DNA of 64,000 nt from an uncultured bacterium (lineage in GTDB: Bacteria > Hydrogenedentota > Hydrogenedentia > Hydrogenedentales > CAILVY01), in the NCBI GenBank assembly GCA_937951485.1, contig CALEDJ010000018.1, forward strand, positions 1 through 64,000, given 5' to 3'. The position numbers and the translations under genes are program-made. The first letter of the stretch is position 1, and every line of letters begins with the position of its first letter. This document shows positions 16,337 through 25,415 of this stretch, piece by piece. The notes below the pieces were generated by a model. That model was not told where the DNA came from. It was given only the letters and a program-made list of their open reading frames with translations, and searched no databases.

Positions 16337-17662
16337 ATGCGTTTAATGTGGGTGTGCGCAGGAGCGATGCTGCTGGCGGGCTTGGGTGTTGTCGCCCATG
16401 CGGAATTGCAGTCCGTGCAGGTGGGTGGTTCAATCCGGATTCGCGGCAACTGGTATGACGGGAACAGGGGCGAAGCCCTTGACGCCGCGTTTGTGGAGCA
16501 AAGGACCCGATTGCATGTGAAGGCGGATTTCACGGAGAGCGTGACGGCGTTCCTCGAACTCGACAGTTATGACAACTGGGGCGAGGATTTCAGATCGGAT
16601 TATTTCACGGGCCTCGATGCGCGGGCAGCCAGTGTTGACGACGTGGAAATCTACCAGGCATTTGTGGAAGCGACAAACATGTGGGGCACGGGCCTGCAAC
16701 TGAAGGTGGGGCGTCAGGAACTTGCCTTCGGCAGCCAGTGGCTGCTGGGCGTGAACGACGCATCAAGCATCTTCACCGGCCTGTCGTTCGATGCAGTGAA
16801 ACTCGGTTACGTGATGGAAGACTATTTCCGCGTGCATGCCTTCTGGGCCAAACTGGCGGAGACTTTTCAGGATTTCGGCGACGGGGACGTGGATCTCTAC
16901 GGCATCTATGCCACGCTGACCATGATTGAGAATGTCGAGTTGGATGCTTACTGGCTCTACTTGCGTGAGGATGGCACCAGCCTGGTTCCGGGACCGGTGA
17001 TCGGCGCGTACCTGTTGAACGGCCTCCAGTTCAAGCGCGCCGATATCCACACCATCGGCCTGCGCGGCGCGGGCGCATTCGGCGGTTTTGATTTCGACGC
17101 GGAAGCGGCGTTCCAGTTCGGCAGCGCCAAGTATGTGTTGAGCGGCGACGAGGATTACAGCACCAATTTCGGGGCAAACGTCACGCTGGGTTATACCTTT
17201 GAATGGGAACCTGTTGCGCTTCGTCCGTTCGTTGGCTTTGCCTGCTTCATCAATACGGGCAAGGATTTCCTGGGGCGTCCCGACCTGGCCTTCAATCGCC
17301 TGTTCTCGAACTGGGAGTACAGTGAATTTCTGGAAAACACGGAACTGAGCAACGCTTACATCTATCGGGCCGGGCTGGACCTGTCTCCGCATGAAAGCAT
17401 AGACCTGCAACTGGTCGGCGCGTGCTTCCAGCCGGACCGCACGCCGACAAAACGCCGGGGCGTTGGCGCATGGGAGTTGGGCCTTTATGGCGAATACCGA
17501 TACACCGAGGACCTGGCGTTCCGCGCCGGCTTCGCCAAACTATGGGTGCGCGACCCCATTAACATGGGCGCTCCCATCGCGCTCAACGGATTGGAAGCCT
17601 TTGATCCGGCCGGCAGCAAACATGTCTACTACGTTTTCCTTGAGACGGAACTTCAGTTCTGA
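16337..17662 (+). CDS. Outer-membrane porin, alginate-export (AlgE-like) family, paralog 2
   Basis: A 441-residue paralog of the porin at 14446, with signal peptide ending VAHA and mature start AELQSVQVGG. It shares GRQELAFGSQWLLGVND and LSFDAVKLGYVMEDYF, differs by a longer loop near residues 210-230, and ends in Phe. ATG 16337 has GGAGGG and GGAAAG upstream; the open frame to the left has no such support. Tandem paralogs with different promoter classes suggest they serve different growth conditions. Convergent with the GT39 gene; the 94-base gap has only a weak AT hairpin. Confidence 0.8.
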   Translation: MRLMWVCAGAMLLAGLGVVAHAELQSVQVGGSIRIRGNWYDGNRGEALDAAFVEQRTRLHVKADFTESVTAFLELDSYDNWGEDFRSDYFTGLDARAASVDDVEIYQAFVEATNMWGTGLQLKVGRQELAFGSQWLLGVNDASSIFTGLSFDAVKLGYVMEDYFRVHAFWAKLAETFQDFGDGDVDLYGIYATLTMIENVELDAYWLYLREDGTSLVPGPVIGAYLLNGLQFKRADIHTIGLRGAGAFGGFDFDAEAAFQFGSAKYVLSGDEDYSTNFGANVTLGYTFEWEPVALRPFVGFACFINTGKDFLGRPDLAFNRLFSNWEYSEFLENTELSNAYIYRAGLDLSPHESIDLQLVGACFQPDRTPTKRRGVGAWELGLYGEYRYTEDLAFRAGFAKLWVRDPINMGAPIALNGLEAFDPAGSKHVYYVFLETELQF

Positions 17663-17756
17663 GTGGAACCCGACACAAACATAAGTTTATGTAACACGTT
17701 AAATATTACTGATCGTATTGGATTCCGCGGTGCGGACCTTCGGGATTCGGGAGGCA

Positions 17757-19418
17757 TCATGTGGCCACACCTCCTCCGGCGACGTCCTCGCCGTCCGCTT
17801 CGTAAAGATAGATGACAATGCCGAAGAACGGCCATTCACCTTTTCGCGCATAACGGGCGTCCAGCCATCGGCGTTTGTCGAATACGTGCGGGGAAATGTC
17901 GAACGGCTCCCACCAGGATTCCACATACCAGACGCGCCGCGCGCCGCCGATGCCCTCTTCCGCCATCGTGGGCAGAAAATCATAATGTTTCCATAAAGCC
18001 AGATTTGGATAAGCATTGATAGCGCCCGTCACCTCACCGGCGTCCACGCACATGAAGAAATCGCGCACCGCGCGGTCGCGCTGGTAATGGCGGAACGGAA
18101 ACAGGGTGAAATGACTTGCATGCGCGACCACATCGCCCGGCTCCAGATGCGCGGAGAGAAAGGCGGCGGCGGCGCGGTTGTCCACCTTGTAGCGCACGCC
18201 CATGCGGTGCGACTCCAGCGGGTGCAGGTGTTGCCGGTAATAGTCCGGCAGCATGGCGGCCATCAGTGCGACCAGCGCAATGCCCGCCGCCCAGGCAATC
18301 CGCCGGGGCAGGCTCATGACGCCCAGCCCCACGGCGCCATAGGCGATGCCGGAAGAGAAAATGAACAGCCGGTGCTCATATATGGGGAAATGGCGTGTGC
18401 GCCATATGATGATATTCGCCAGAATGGGGATGATGACGAAGAGGACAGGAACGAAAAGATGTCGCGGATTTCGGGCGCTTCGCGCCACTTCCCAGAGGAA
18501 CAATGCCGCCGCCAGCGCAAACAGCGGACGATAGATCAGCGCGTGCGCGCCGTATCCGGCAAAGAACGTCTTGAACGAAAGCAGGCCGTGCAGGAAGGTG
18601 GGACGGCTTGTGTACACGGTCGTAATGTTCTCGTAGATCCGACTGACTTGAAACGCCATGTAGATGATGGGCAGACACAATGCGAAAGCGACGCTCTGGC
18701 AGAGAAACCACCGCGCAAGCACGGGGCGTTCGCGCCAATATGCGACGAACACGTACACATTGCACAGGGCGATGGTCCAAACGCCGGTGAAATGGCTGTA
18801 GAACGCCAGGGGCAGCAGGACGGTCACGCCGACCCAATGCCGCATTCTTCCCTCTTGTAGCGCGCGGAGTGTGCAGTACAGCCCGGCCATGGACAGGAAA
18901 AACAGGAGCGAATATGGTTTCAGTTCCTGCGCGTAATAGACCTGAAACGGGCTGATCGCGCAGAGCAGCGCCGCCAACAGGGCGACATCATCGCCGGCGA
19001 AGAGCAGGCGGCACACGGCGTACACAAGGCCAACGCCGACCACGGACCAGAAAAACGGCAGCAGGCGCAGCCAGAAATCAAAGGATTTCGCGCCGTGGCG
19101 CAGCCAGGGAAGCGCATCCGCGATCTTCTCCCAGCCCGCCAGCAATACGGCGGGCAGGGGGGCGTCGCTGGTGACATCCTTGCTGAAAAAGGCGAACGAG
19201 CAGTCCACCGTTTGCGCGTACAGCAGCGTGAAACCCTCGTCGTACCATATGCTCTGGTCGGCAAGTCCATACAGACGCAGCACCGCGGCCAGCGCGATTA
19301 TCCCCGGCAGCGCCATCCGGCGCGTCCGCGCCCGGTTTGACACGGAGGTGATCGGCGGCGCATCTTCGGCATTTGGGCGGCCCCACTTGTCGTTCTTCTC
19401 GGCGATATCAGATGACAT
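17757..19418 (-). CDS. GT39/ArnT-like integral membrane glycosyltransferase
   Basis: A 553-residue protein with about eleven hydrophobic segments and the lumenal acidic motif WYDEGFT (Asp60-Glu61) after the first helix, as in GT39/ArnT/PMT-type enzymes that use polyprenyl-phosphate sugars. FQVYYAQELKPYSL is another family hallmark. A C-terminal soluble domain (about 440-553) contains WYVESWW. ATG 19418 is chosen because GGGAAAG lies just upstream; a TTG 16 codons earlier is less likely. Acceptor and donor unknown. Confidence 0.85.
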   Translation of the reverse strand: MSSDIAEKNDKWGRPNAEDAPPITSVSNRARTRRMALPGIIALAAVLRLYGLADQSIWYDEGFTLLYAQTVDCSFAFFSKDVTSDAPLPAVLLAGWEKIADALPWLRHGAKSFDFWLRLLPFFWSVVGVGLVYAVCRLLFAGDDVALLAALLCAISPFQVYYAQELKPYSLLFFLSMAGLYCTLRALQEGRMRHWVGVTVLLPLAFYSHFTGVWTIALCNVYVFVAYWRERPVLARWFLCQSVAFALCLPIIYMAFQVSRIYENITTVYTSRPTFLHGLLSFKTFFAGYGAHALIYRPLFALAAALFLWEVARSARNPRHLFVPVLFVIIPILANIIIWRTRHFPIYEHRLFIFSSGIAYGAVGLGVMSLPRRIAWAAGIALVALMAAMLPDYYRQHLHPLESHRMGVRYKVDNRAAAAFLSAHLEPGDVVAHASHFTLFPFRHYQRDRAVRDFFMCVDAGEVTGAINAYPNLALWKHYDFLPTMAEEGIGGARRVWYVESWWEPFDISPHVFDKRRWLDARYARKGEWPFFGIVIYLYEADGEDVAGGGVAT

Positions 19419-19541
19419 ATTCACTTTCCCGTCGGCCACCTTAACAAAACAGGCGGTACCGCGCAAACCCGGCCGGGACCGTGTCTGCCGTTATCGGCGG
19501 ACCCTTTGCATCCCGCGTCGGCGGCAAGTATGCTCTTGGCC

Positions 19542-20001
19542 ATGTCGTCTGTCCGCCGAAAGAGACTTCTTGACGGGTTAAGCGTCATTGTCCTCTGGCT
19601 GCTCCTCGGATTCAGCCTGGGGTGGTATTACACCTTTACATACTACTGGCGATCCGGATGGCCAATGCCGACCGTGGAATGCTGCGGCACGCTGATCATG
19701 TATTATTTCTCCGTGGTCACCGCGGCCACGCCGGTCCAAGCCGTGCATTGGATGGCGGTGTTTCCGCCGGCCGGAGTCATATGGGCGGCTTTGCTGACGT
19801 TGACGGCGCCGCGATTCGGCGGCCAGAACGATCGTTGGTCTGGTCGCGTTCGGATGCCATGTCCACGTCTATCGTGGCGCGTTCGGCAGGCGGGGCAGGA
19901 ACGCCTGGTTGCATTTCTTAATCACGGCAGTGTTGTATGTCTTGATGATAGTGGGGTTGGCGACATTGGCAGCGATCCCCTTGCGGCATTATCCGGAATG
20001 A
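19542..20001 (+). pseudogene. Frameshifted small membrane protein
   Basis: From ATG 19542 the frame encodes RKRLLDGLSVIVLWLLLGFS and two more hydrophobic segments up to about 19826, then turns into Arg/Cys-rich nonsense. The +1 frame takes over with TIVGLVAFGCHVHVYRG and a final membrane segment (FLITAVLYVLMIVGLATLAA), stopping at TGA 19999-20001. One base gained or lost near 19800-19830 explains this. Without it there would be a four-segment membrane protein of about 153 residues. Family unknown. A sequencing error cannot be excluded. Confidence 0.65.
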
Positions 20002-20040
20002 CGGTAACGAAGCAATATCGAAAACAAGCAGGGAAACACC

Positions 20041-20751
20041 ATGCCTGTTCGGGCGATCACCTTTGATTTCTGGGGCACTTTGTTCCGCGACGCGCGGTCC
20101 GAGGAACGGCAGCGGATCCGCCTCGAGGCGGTGATGCGCGCCGCCGGCGCGAGTGAAGAGGCTGCAAGGGCGGCCCTCCAGGAAACTTTCCGGGAATTCT
20201 ATCGTTCGCATCTGGAGGATCAGCGCACGCTCCGGCCTGAAGACGGGGTACGCATGACTTTTGAACGGCTGTGCGCGCCGCTGCATCCTGAGGTCGCCGA
20301 CGAATTGACGCATCTCTTCGCCACCGCCATTCTGGACTATCCCCCGGAACCGATTGATTATGCGCTCGATGCGGTGCGCGCCGCAGCGCAACGCTATCCC
20401 GTCGGCCTTATCTCCGATACGGGCATCAGCCCGGGCGCGTCTTTGCGCGTACTCATGGACCGCCACCAGTTCACGGAACATTTTGTGGCGCTCACCTTTT
20501 CCGACGAGGTTGGCGTGGCCAAGCCCCAGCCCCCGATGTTCGCGGAGACCGCCAGGGCGCTGGGCGTGGCCCCGGAGGAATTGTTCCACATCGGCGACCT
20601 CGAACCCACCGACATCGTCGGTGCGCGTAATGTGGGCGCGAAAGCCGCCCTTTTCGCAGGGGTCAACGACCGTTTCCTCGGCAGCACACAGGCCGACCAC
20701 ACCTTCACGGATTGGCGGGAGTTTATTGCGTTGTTGCCGGAAATTGAGTGA
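20041..20751 (+). CDS. HAD superfamily hydrolase-like protein
   Basis: A 236-residue HAD protein. Motif I is FDFWGTL: the nucleophile Asp9 is present, but the usual second Asp is Trp. Motif II is LISDTG, motif III VAKPQPPMF, motif IV HIGDLEPTDIVGA. The cap region is helical (about 15-95). Classic phosphatases use the second Asp as acid/base; FDFWGTL variants are known in the family, so activity may be altered rather than lost. Substrate unknown. It follows the frameshifted membrane gene by 39 nt. Confidence 0.85.
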   Translation: MPVRAITFDFWGTLFRDARSEERQRIRLEAVMRAAGASEEAARAALQETFREFYRSHLEDQRTLRPEDGVRMTFERLCAPLHPEVADELTHLFATAILDYPPEPIDYALDAVRAAAQRYPVGLISDTGISPGASLRVLMDRHQFTEHFVALTFSDEVGVAKPQPPMFAETARALGVAPEELFHIGDLEPTDIVGARNVGAKAALFAGVNDRFLGSTQADHTFTDWREFIALLPEIE

Positions 20752-20967
20752 GGGGATGCGACAGAAAAAAGCATTCAAGGCACGGCAAGGACCAAAAGGA
20801 CAAAAAGGACCGAAGGGACAGCACGACATCGCGTCCATTCAATTTGGCCATGTGGCTGCAAGGTTACGCAAGGCGTATCGTGTGGACGACAAATTTTCCC
20901 ATGAATACATTGCCTGACCACAGGCCAAAGAGTTGTTCCCTGTCAATCGCGCCGTCTTGCGGGTGGT
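20752..20967. repeat. Short AAGGAC-type purine repeats between HAD and antitoxin genes
   Basis: About 20776-20822 is a run of AAGGAC/AAAGGAC/GAAGGGAC units like those near 31283-31325. No gene seen in this gap. Confidence 0.5.
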
Positions 20968-21189
20968 TTAGCGTGTTTGTCGTCTGGACTGCTTGACGGC
21001 TTGCAGGATGTCATGCGTTGTCGCTTTGGTTCTTATGCAGGGGACGTCGAAGGGCGACTTGGGGGCGGTCCTCCGGGTCACCCGGAACGCCTCGCCGCCG
21101 CGCCTCGTAATAATCACATCTTCCTTTCTCGCCGTATCGAGAACTTCCGAAAGCCGATGCCGCGCCTGCGAATACGTATATCGCTTCAT
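20968..21189 (-). CDS. Phd/YefM-like antitoxin
   Basis: A 73-residue protein with a short N-terminal Phd-like fold (YSQARHRLSEVLDTARKEDVI then ITRRGGEAFRV), typical of antitoxins that bind DNA and neutralise a PIN or RelE toxin. ATG 21189 overlaps the stop of the PIN fragment (ATGA), so the two are translationally coupled. The toxin lies first, the reverse of the usual order. The partner is truncated, so this antitoxin may be an orphan. Confidence 0.7.
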   Translation of the reverse strand: MKRYTYSQARHRLSEVLDTARKEDVIITRRGGEAFRVTRRTAPKSPFDVPCIRTKATTHDILQAVKQSRRQTR

Positions 21190-21443
21190 TTTTCCCACGC
21201 CAAGACGGGAATGCCAAGTTGCCGGGCTACGCGCTTCATCTGTTTGTCGAGCGTTAGAATCGGGACCCGCAACCCCAAAGCGCATTCCAGAAAACAGGCG
21301 TCATAGGCATGGATGCCGAAGCGCGCCGCCAACCGTAGCGCCGCCCGTCGTATATCTACAGGTCGCAGATCAACAAGAATCGCCTGGACGGCATCCCAAC
21401 CGGCCAGACCCTCGTTCTGGCCCAGCACGCCTTTTCTTTTCAT
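21186..21443 (-). pseudogene. 5'-truncated PIN-domain (VapC-like) toxin
   Basis: 85 codons encode only the C-terminal part of a PIN RNase: IHAYDACFLECALGLRVPIL (second acidic site) and LTLDKQM (later Asp). The N-terminal strand with the first catalytic Asp is absent, and the roughly 100 bases upstream (to the ilvD stop) encode nothing resembling it. It should therefore be inactive. Confidence 0.65.
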
Positions 21444-21543
21444 GTTGGATCACAGATTGTCCAGGCATCTTGTGACAGTAAGGGGGCCGGAAATATTCCC
21501 GTGCGTCGGGTTGGCCGTCGCGTCGCCAGCGATTCGTGTCTTT

Positions 21544-23214
21544 TCAGTCGAGAATGGCGCCGGTGTGGGCGCTGGTGACCATGCGCTGGTAGCGTTTGAG
21601 CCAGCCGGTGAGTTTGCGGTCGGGGGGCGGCGGCAGTTCGCGGCGGCGCGCTTCGAGTTCGGCATCGCTGAGGCGGACGTTGAGGGTGCGCGCGGGGATG
21701 TCAATCTCGATGATGTCGCCGGGGCGCAGCAGCGCGATGGGGCCACCCTGGGCGGCTTCGGGGCTGACGTGGCCGATGCATGCGCCGCGGGTCCCGCCGG
21801 AAAAACGCCCGTCGGTGATGAGGCTGACGCTGGATCCCAGGCCGCGCCCCATGACGGCGGAGGTGGGCGCAAGCATCTCGCGCATGCCGGGGCCGCCCTT
21901 GGGACCTTCGTAGCGCAGGACCACGACGTCGCCCGCCTTCACTTTGCCGGTGAGGATGCCCTTCATGGCCTCCTCTTCGCTCTCGAAAATGACCGCCGGG
22001 CCGGTGTGACGCAGGATGTCCTTTTCGACGCCCGCTTCCTTTACCACCGCGCCGAGCGGCGCGATGTTGCCGAAGAGAATAGCGAGGCCGCCAGTCGGAC
22101 TGTACGGGTTTTCGATGGTCTTGATGACTTCATGGTCTTTCGACCGCGCGCCCGCGATATTCTCCCCGATGCTCTTGAGGGTGACGGTCGGGCAATCGAG
22201 ATGCAGGATGCCGGGGCGCTGCGCGAGTTCGCCGAGGATGGCGCTGATGCCCCCCGCGCGGTGCACGTCCTCCATGTGCCAGTTGGAAGAAGGCGACACC
22301 TTGCAGATGTTCGGCACACGCGCGGACACTTCGTTGAGCCGTTCCAGGGGATAGTCCACTTCCGCTTCATGCGCGATGGCGATCGTGTGCAGGACGGTGT
22401 TGGTGGATCCGCCCATCGCCATGTCGAGTGCGAACGCGTTGTCAATGGACTTCGGTGTGACGATGTCGCGCGGTTTGAGGTCCGCTTCGATCAACTTGAG
22501 GAGTTGGCGCGCGGCGGCCTTGACCAGTTCGCGGCGTTCCGGCGTCTTGGCGAGCACGGTGCCGTTGCCGGGCAACGCCATGCCCAGCGCCTCGCACAGG
22601 CAGTTCATCGAGTTGGCCGTAAACATGCCTGAGCAGGAACCGCAGCCCGGACAGGCGTTACGCTCCAGGTCCTGTAGTTCTTCCTCGGTCATCTTGCCTT
22701 CTTTGTATGCGCCGACACCCTCGAAGACGGTGATCAGGTCGGTGGCCTTGCCGTTCACCACCTTGCCCGCGGCCATCGGCCCGCCGGACACGAAAATCGT
22801 GGGAATGTTGCAGCGCATCGCGCCCATGAGCATGCCCGGCACGATCTTATCGCAATTCGGGATGCAGATCATCCCGTCGAAGGGGTGCGCCTTCACCATC
22901 GTCTCCACGCTGTCCGCGATCAGTTCGCGCGAGGGCAGGCTGTACTTCATGCCCGCGTGGCCCATCGCGATGCCGTCGTCCACGCCGATGGTGTTGAACT
23001 CGAAGGGGATGCCGCCCGCCTCGATGATCGCCTCCTTGGCCAGTTCCCCCAGTTCATTCAGGTGCACATGGCCGGGGATGATCTCCACAAAACTGTTGCA
23101 CACGCCGATGAACGGCTTGTTGAAATCCTCCTGCGAACGGATGCGGCCCGTTGCCCACAACAGCGACCGGTGCGGCGCACGCTCGAACCCCTTCTTGAAC
23201 ACATCACTACGCAT
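21544..23214 (-). CDS. ilvD: Dihydroxy-acid dehydratase
   Basis: About 556 residues, full length for IlvD, which dehydrates dihydroxy acids in branched-chain amino acid synthesis. Fe-S ligand cysteines are seen in GVCNSF, IPNCDK and [10 protein letters not shown] (Cys39, Cys121, Cys194 counted from this start). The metal-binding segment [12 protein letters not shown] and the C-terminal [10 protein letters not shown] are present. GAGGAG lies 9 nt from ATG 23214; an ATG three codons earlier (23223) directly abuts it. No other ilv gene is in the window. Confidence 0.96.
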   Translation of the reverse strand: MRSDVFKKGFERAPHRSLLWATGRIRSQEDFNKPFIGVCNSFVEIIPGHVHLNELGELAKEAIIEAGGIPFEFNTIGVDDGIAMGHAGMKYSLPSRELIADSVETMVKAHPFDGMICIPNCDKIVPGMLMGAMRCNIPTIFVSGGPMAAGKVVNGKATDLITVFEGVGAYKEGKMTEEELQDLERNACPGCGSCSGMFTANSMNCLCEALGMALPGNGTVLAKTPERRELVKAAARQLLKLIEADLKPRDIVTPKSIDNAFALDMAMGGSTNTVLHTIAIAHEAEVDYPLERLNEVSARVPNICKVSPSSNWHMEDVHRAGGISAILGELAQRPGILHLDCPTVTLKSIGENIAGARSKDHEVIKTIENPYSPTGGLAILFGNIAPLGAVVKEAGVEKDILRHTGPAVIFESEEEAMKGILTGKVKAGDVVVLRYEGPKGGPGMREMLAPTSAVMGRGLGSSVSLITDGRFSGGTRGACIGHVSPEAAQGGPIALLRPGDIIEIDIPARTLNVRLSDAELEARRRELPPPPDRKLTGWLKRYQRMVTSAHTGAILD

Positions 23215-23286
23215 GGTTTCCATCTCCTCTTCGTCGGAAAAACGCTACCGGCGTGCCTGGGCGCGCCGCAACTCCGGGGAGCACAT

Positions 23287-23295
23287 ACTATAGCA
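23287..23295 (-). promoter_or_regulatory. Extended -10 upstream of ilvD
   Basis: Reading the minus strand, TGCTATAGT lies about 70 nt upstream of the ilvD start, nearly identical to the TGCTATACT elements elsewhere. No good -35 accompanies it (ATTCTT at 17 nt). Confidence 0.4.
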
Positions 23296-23480
23296 AATAG
23301 ATGCATACCAAGAATAACCACCCGCCACGGCGGATGAATTCCTGGCTGATTGTCATCGCCCGTAAGGCCGCACGACAAAACATCTGCGGACCGGCATTAT
23401 TTGGGCTGATTTCGCGGGGTTGACAGACGAACTGTTTTCGGTTCCATATTCAGTCATCGTCAATTCACCGGAATCAGACC

Positions 23481-23756
23481 ATGAAACTCAGCAGACAGAT
23501 CAAGCCCATCAGTTATCTGAAGGCGCATGCCCCCGAGATCGTGCGGCGCTTGGGGGAGCAGGGCGAACCGCTGATCATTACATAAAACGGCCATGCCAAG
23601 GCGGTCATTCAGGACATTGCATCATACGAGCGGGACCAGGAGACGATGGCGCTCCTGAGAATACCGGCGCTCGGCAACAGGCAAATCGAGGATGGCAAGG
23701 CAACGCCCGCGGGCGATGTGCTTGAACGCCTGCGCCAGCGCGGGGACACTCCCTGA
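23481..23756 (+). pseudogene. Phd/YefM antitoxin with in-frame stop
   Basis: A 92-codon frame starting MKLSRQIKPISYLKAHAPEI and continuing to GDVLERLRQRGDTP is interrupted by one TAA at codon 35 (23583-23585). The TAA sits where relatives read ITQNG, so a single CAA to TAA change explains it. The rest is intact and in frame. It stops at TGA 23754-23756, overlapping the toxin start by one base, the normal antitoxin-toxin order. Confidence 0.85.
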
Positions 23757-24073
23757 TGCCCCTTGCAGTGCTGCTGACGGATGACGCGGCGCGCGATCTG
23801 GAAAAAATCCATGACTACGTGGCGCAAAATGACGCACCGGAAAAAGCCGATCAACTGCTGGACCACATGGGAAAAGCCTTTGCCGGTCTTTCGGAACTAC
23901 CGGAGCGCGGATCCTTCCCGAAAAAATTGCTGGGGTGGGGTGTTCGGGAGTACCGACAGGTCTATTACAAACCCTGCCGCATCATCTACAGGGTCGGCGT
24001 CGGGGCGGTTTTCGTCCTGCTGATCGCCGAATGGCAAATCAGTGCTGTCCGAAACAGATTATCAAGGAGATGA
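23756..24073 (+). CDS. RelE/ParE-family toxin with C-terminus replaced by MITE
   Basis: 105 codons. Residues 1-94 follow the RelE/ParE fold: LTDDAARDLEKIHDYV, then VREYRQVYYKPCRIIYRV and FVLLIA. From about residue 95 the frame runs into the MITE-like element that starts at 24040, so the usual tail (DGRRDM...LLxRRL) is replaced by element sequence. Toxin activity is probably lost, which would explain tolerance of the nonsense codon in the antitoxin. After the element, CGGATGTATTCTGTT could encode the lost RMYSV tail. Confidence 0.7.
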   Translation: MPLAVLLTDDAARDLEKIHDYVAQNDAPEKADQLLDHMGKAFAGLSELPERGSFPKKLLGWGVREYRQVYYKPCRIIYRVGVGAVFVLLIAEWQISAVRNRLSRR

Positions 24074-24427
24074 AAGACCATGCCCAAACCCTTGGAAAAT
24101 CCTGTTGAATCAAGATAATGTGGCGGGCTTATCCTGTACGCGAATCTCTCCGTGGGATTCCTGAGGCATCGTTGACGCGGGTACCAAGGTGTTCTGTTTT
24201 GTTCCCCCTCACCCCACCCCTCTCCCGGAGGACAGCGCACAGTCGGCTGTGAAAACGGGTGGTTTTGTTCCCCCTCACCCCACCCCTCTCCCAGAGGGAG
24301 AGGGAGAAACAACATTCCTCTGGTTGCGCGGCAAACGCCCTCTCCCTCTGGGAGAGGGGTGGGGTGAGGGGGAAGGCCAATATGATCGAAGGCTGTTTCA
24401 ACGCTAAGAATATTTTGGACGGCACTG
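24040..24427 (+). mobile_element. MITE-like element, copy 1 (388 bp)
   Basis: The left end CAGTGCTGTCCGAAACA matches the inverted right end CAGTGCCGTCCAAAATA (14 of 17). Flanking 9-mers ATGGCAAAT (24031-24039) and ATGGCGGAT (24428-24436) are an imperfect target duplication (7 of 9). Positions 24040-24200 closely match 61116-61282, the left part of copy 2. The centre holds palindromic CCCTCACCCCACCCCTCTCCC arms. No transposase is encoded, so it would need one in trans. Confidence 0.75.
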
Positions 24428-24640
24428 ATGGCGGATGTATTCTGTTTGTCTTTTCCGCGGGCGATGCCTATGGTATAGGGAACGTTGGAAACCGGGCTGG
24501 CGGATTCAGTGTTGTGCCGCCGTCGTTCCACCATGGCAGGGGCCGGGCTGCCGGAAGCACGGAGGTGCTTTCCTATACCTACGTCGTTCCACAGTGGCAG
24601 GGGCGAGGCCCTGAAAACCCGTGGCGAGGAGGACCAGGAA

Positions 24641-25351
24641 ATGCGAAGAATGATCGTAATTATGGCGCAGGGCGCGTTGTGTTGCGCGGTCTTGGCTTAC
24701 GGCGCGACGTCGGGCGCGGATGAAGAGCCCGCCTCACCACGGCAAGGGTTTCAACTCGCCTATGCCGATGATTTTGAACGCGGACTTGACCACTGGGAAA
24801 TGACAGACCCCAAGGCATGGGCCATTGTCGAGGAGGAAGGAAAACCGGCGCTGGCGCTGAAGCAAAACAGCAAACACCGTCCGCCGGTGCGCTCGCCTTA
24901 CAGCATCGCGCGCCCCAAAGGGGTTGAAGTGCAGGACTTCGTGTTGGAGGTGCGCATGAAATCCACCACGCGCGAATACGGTCACCGGGACTTGTGCGTC
25001 TTTTTCGGCTATCAGGACCCTGCGCATTTCTACTATGTTCACCTTGCCTCCGCCGCCGACCCTCATGCGCATTCGGTGTTTCTTGTCAACGGGGCGGACC
25101 GCGTCTCCATCGCGAAAGAGCGCACCGGAGGCGTGCGCTGGACGGATGATTACCATACGGTCCGGATCGCGCGCGATACGGACACCGGCCGCATTGAGGT
25201 CTTTTTCGACGATATGGAAAAGCCTGTCATTACAGCGGAAGACAAGACCCTGATCAAAGGCGGGATTGGCCTGGGTTCATTTGACGACACCGGGATATTC
25301 GCCAATCTCCGTGTCTGGACCAAGACGCCGGAAGAAACTGCGAAAAAATAA
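24641..25351 (+). CDS. Exported ConA-like (DUF1080-type) protein
   Basis: A 236-residue protein with a short signal peptide (LCCAVLAYGATSGA), then one jelly-roll domain. YADDFERGLDHWEM opens the domain, CVFFGYQDPAHFYYVHLA lies in the middle, and GIGLGSFDDTGIFANLRVW closes it. This resembles the concanavalin-like/DUF1080 sheets found in secreted glycan-binding or glycan-cleaving proteins. AGGAGG lies upstream of ATG 24641. Between the MITE and this gene are two similar copies of CGTCGTTCCAC...GGCAGGGGC (about 24522 and 24581). Catalytic residues not identified. Confidence 0.65.
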   Translation: MRRMIVIMAQGALCCAVLAYGATSGADEEPASPRQGFQLAYADDFERGLDHWEMTDPKAWAIVEEEGKPALALKQNSKHRPPVRSPYSIARPKGVEVQDFVLEVRMKSTTREYGHRDLCVFFGYQDPAHFYYVHLASAADPHAHSVFLVNGADRVSIAKERTGGVRWTDDYHTVRIARDTDTGRIEVFFDDMEKPVITAEDKTLIKGGIGLGSFDDTGIFANLRVWTKTPEETAKK

Positions 25352-25374
25352 CCGGCGGGCAAACTACCGCACAG

Positions 25375-25401
25375 GTTCTGGAGTACAGGTTTTAGCCTGT
25401 C
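25375..25401 (+). repeat. Dispersed 27-bp palindromic repeat
   Basis: GTTCTGGAGTACAGG followed by TTTTAGCCTGTC, the reverse-complement form of the repeats at 15864-15927. It ends 14 nt before the next start codon. Confidence 0.85.
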
Positions 25402-25415
25402 TTGTTCTGGAGCAC

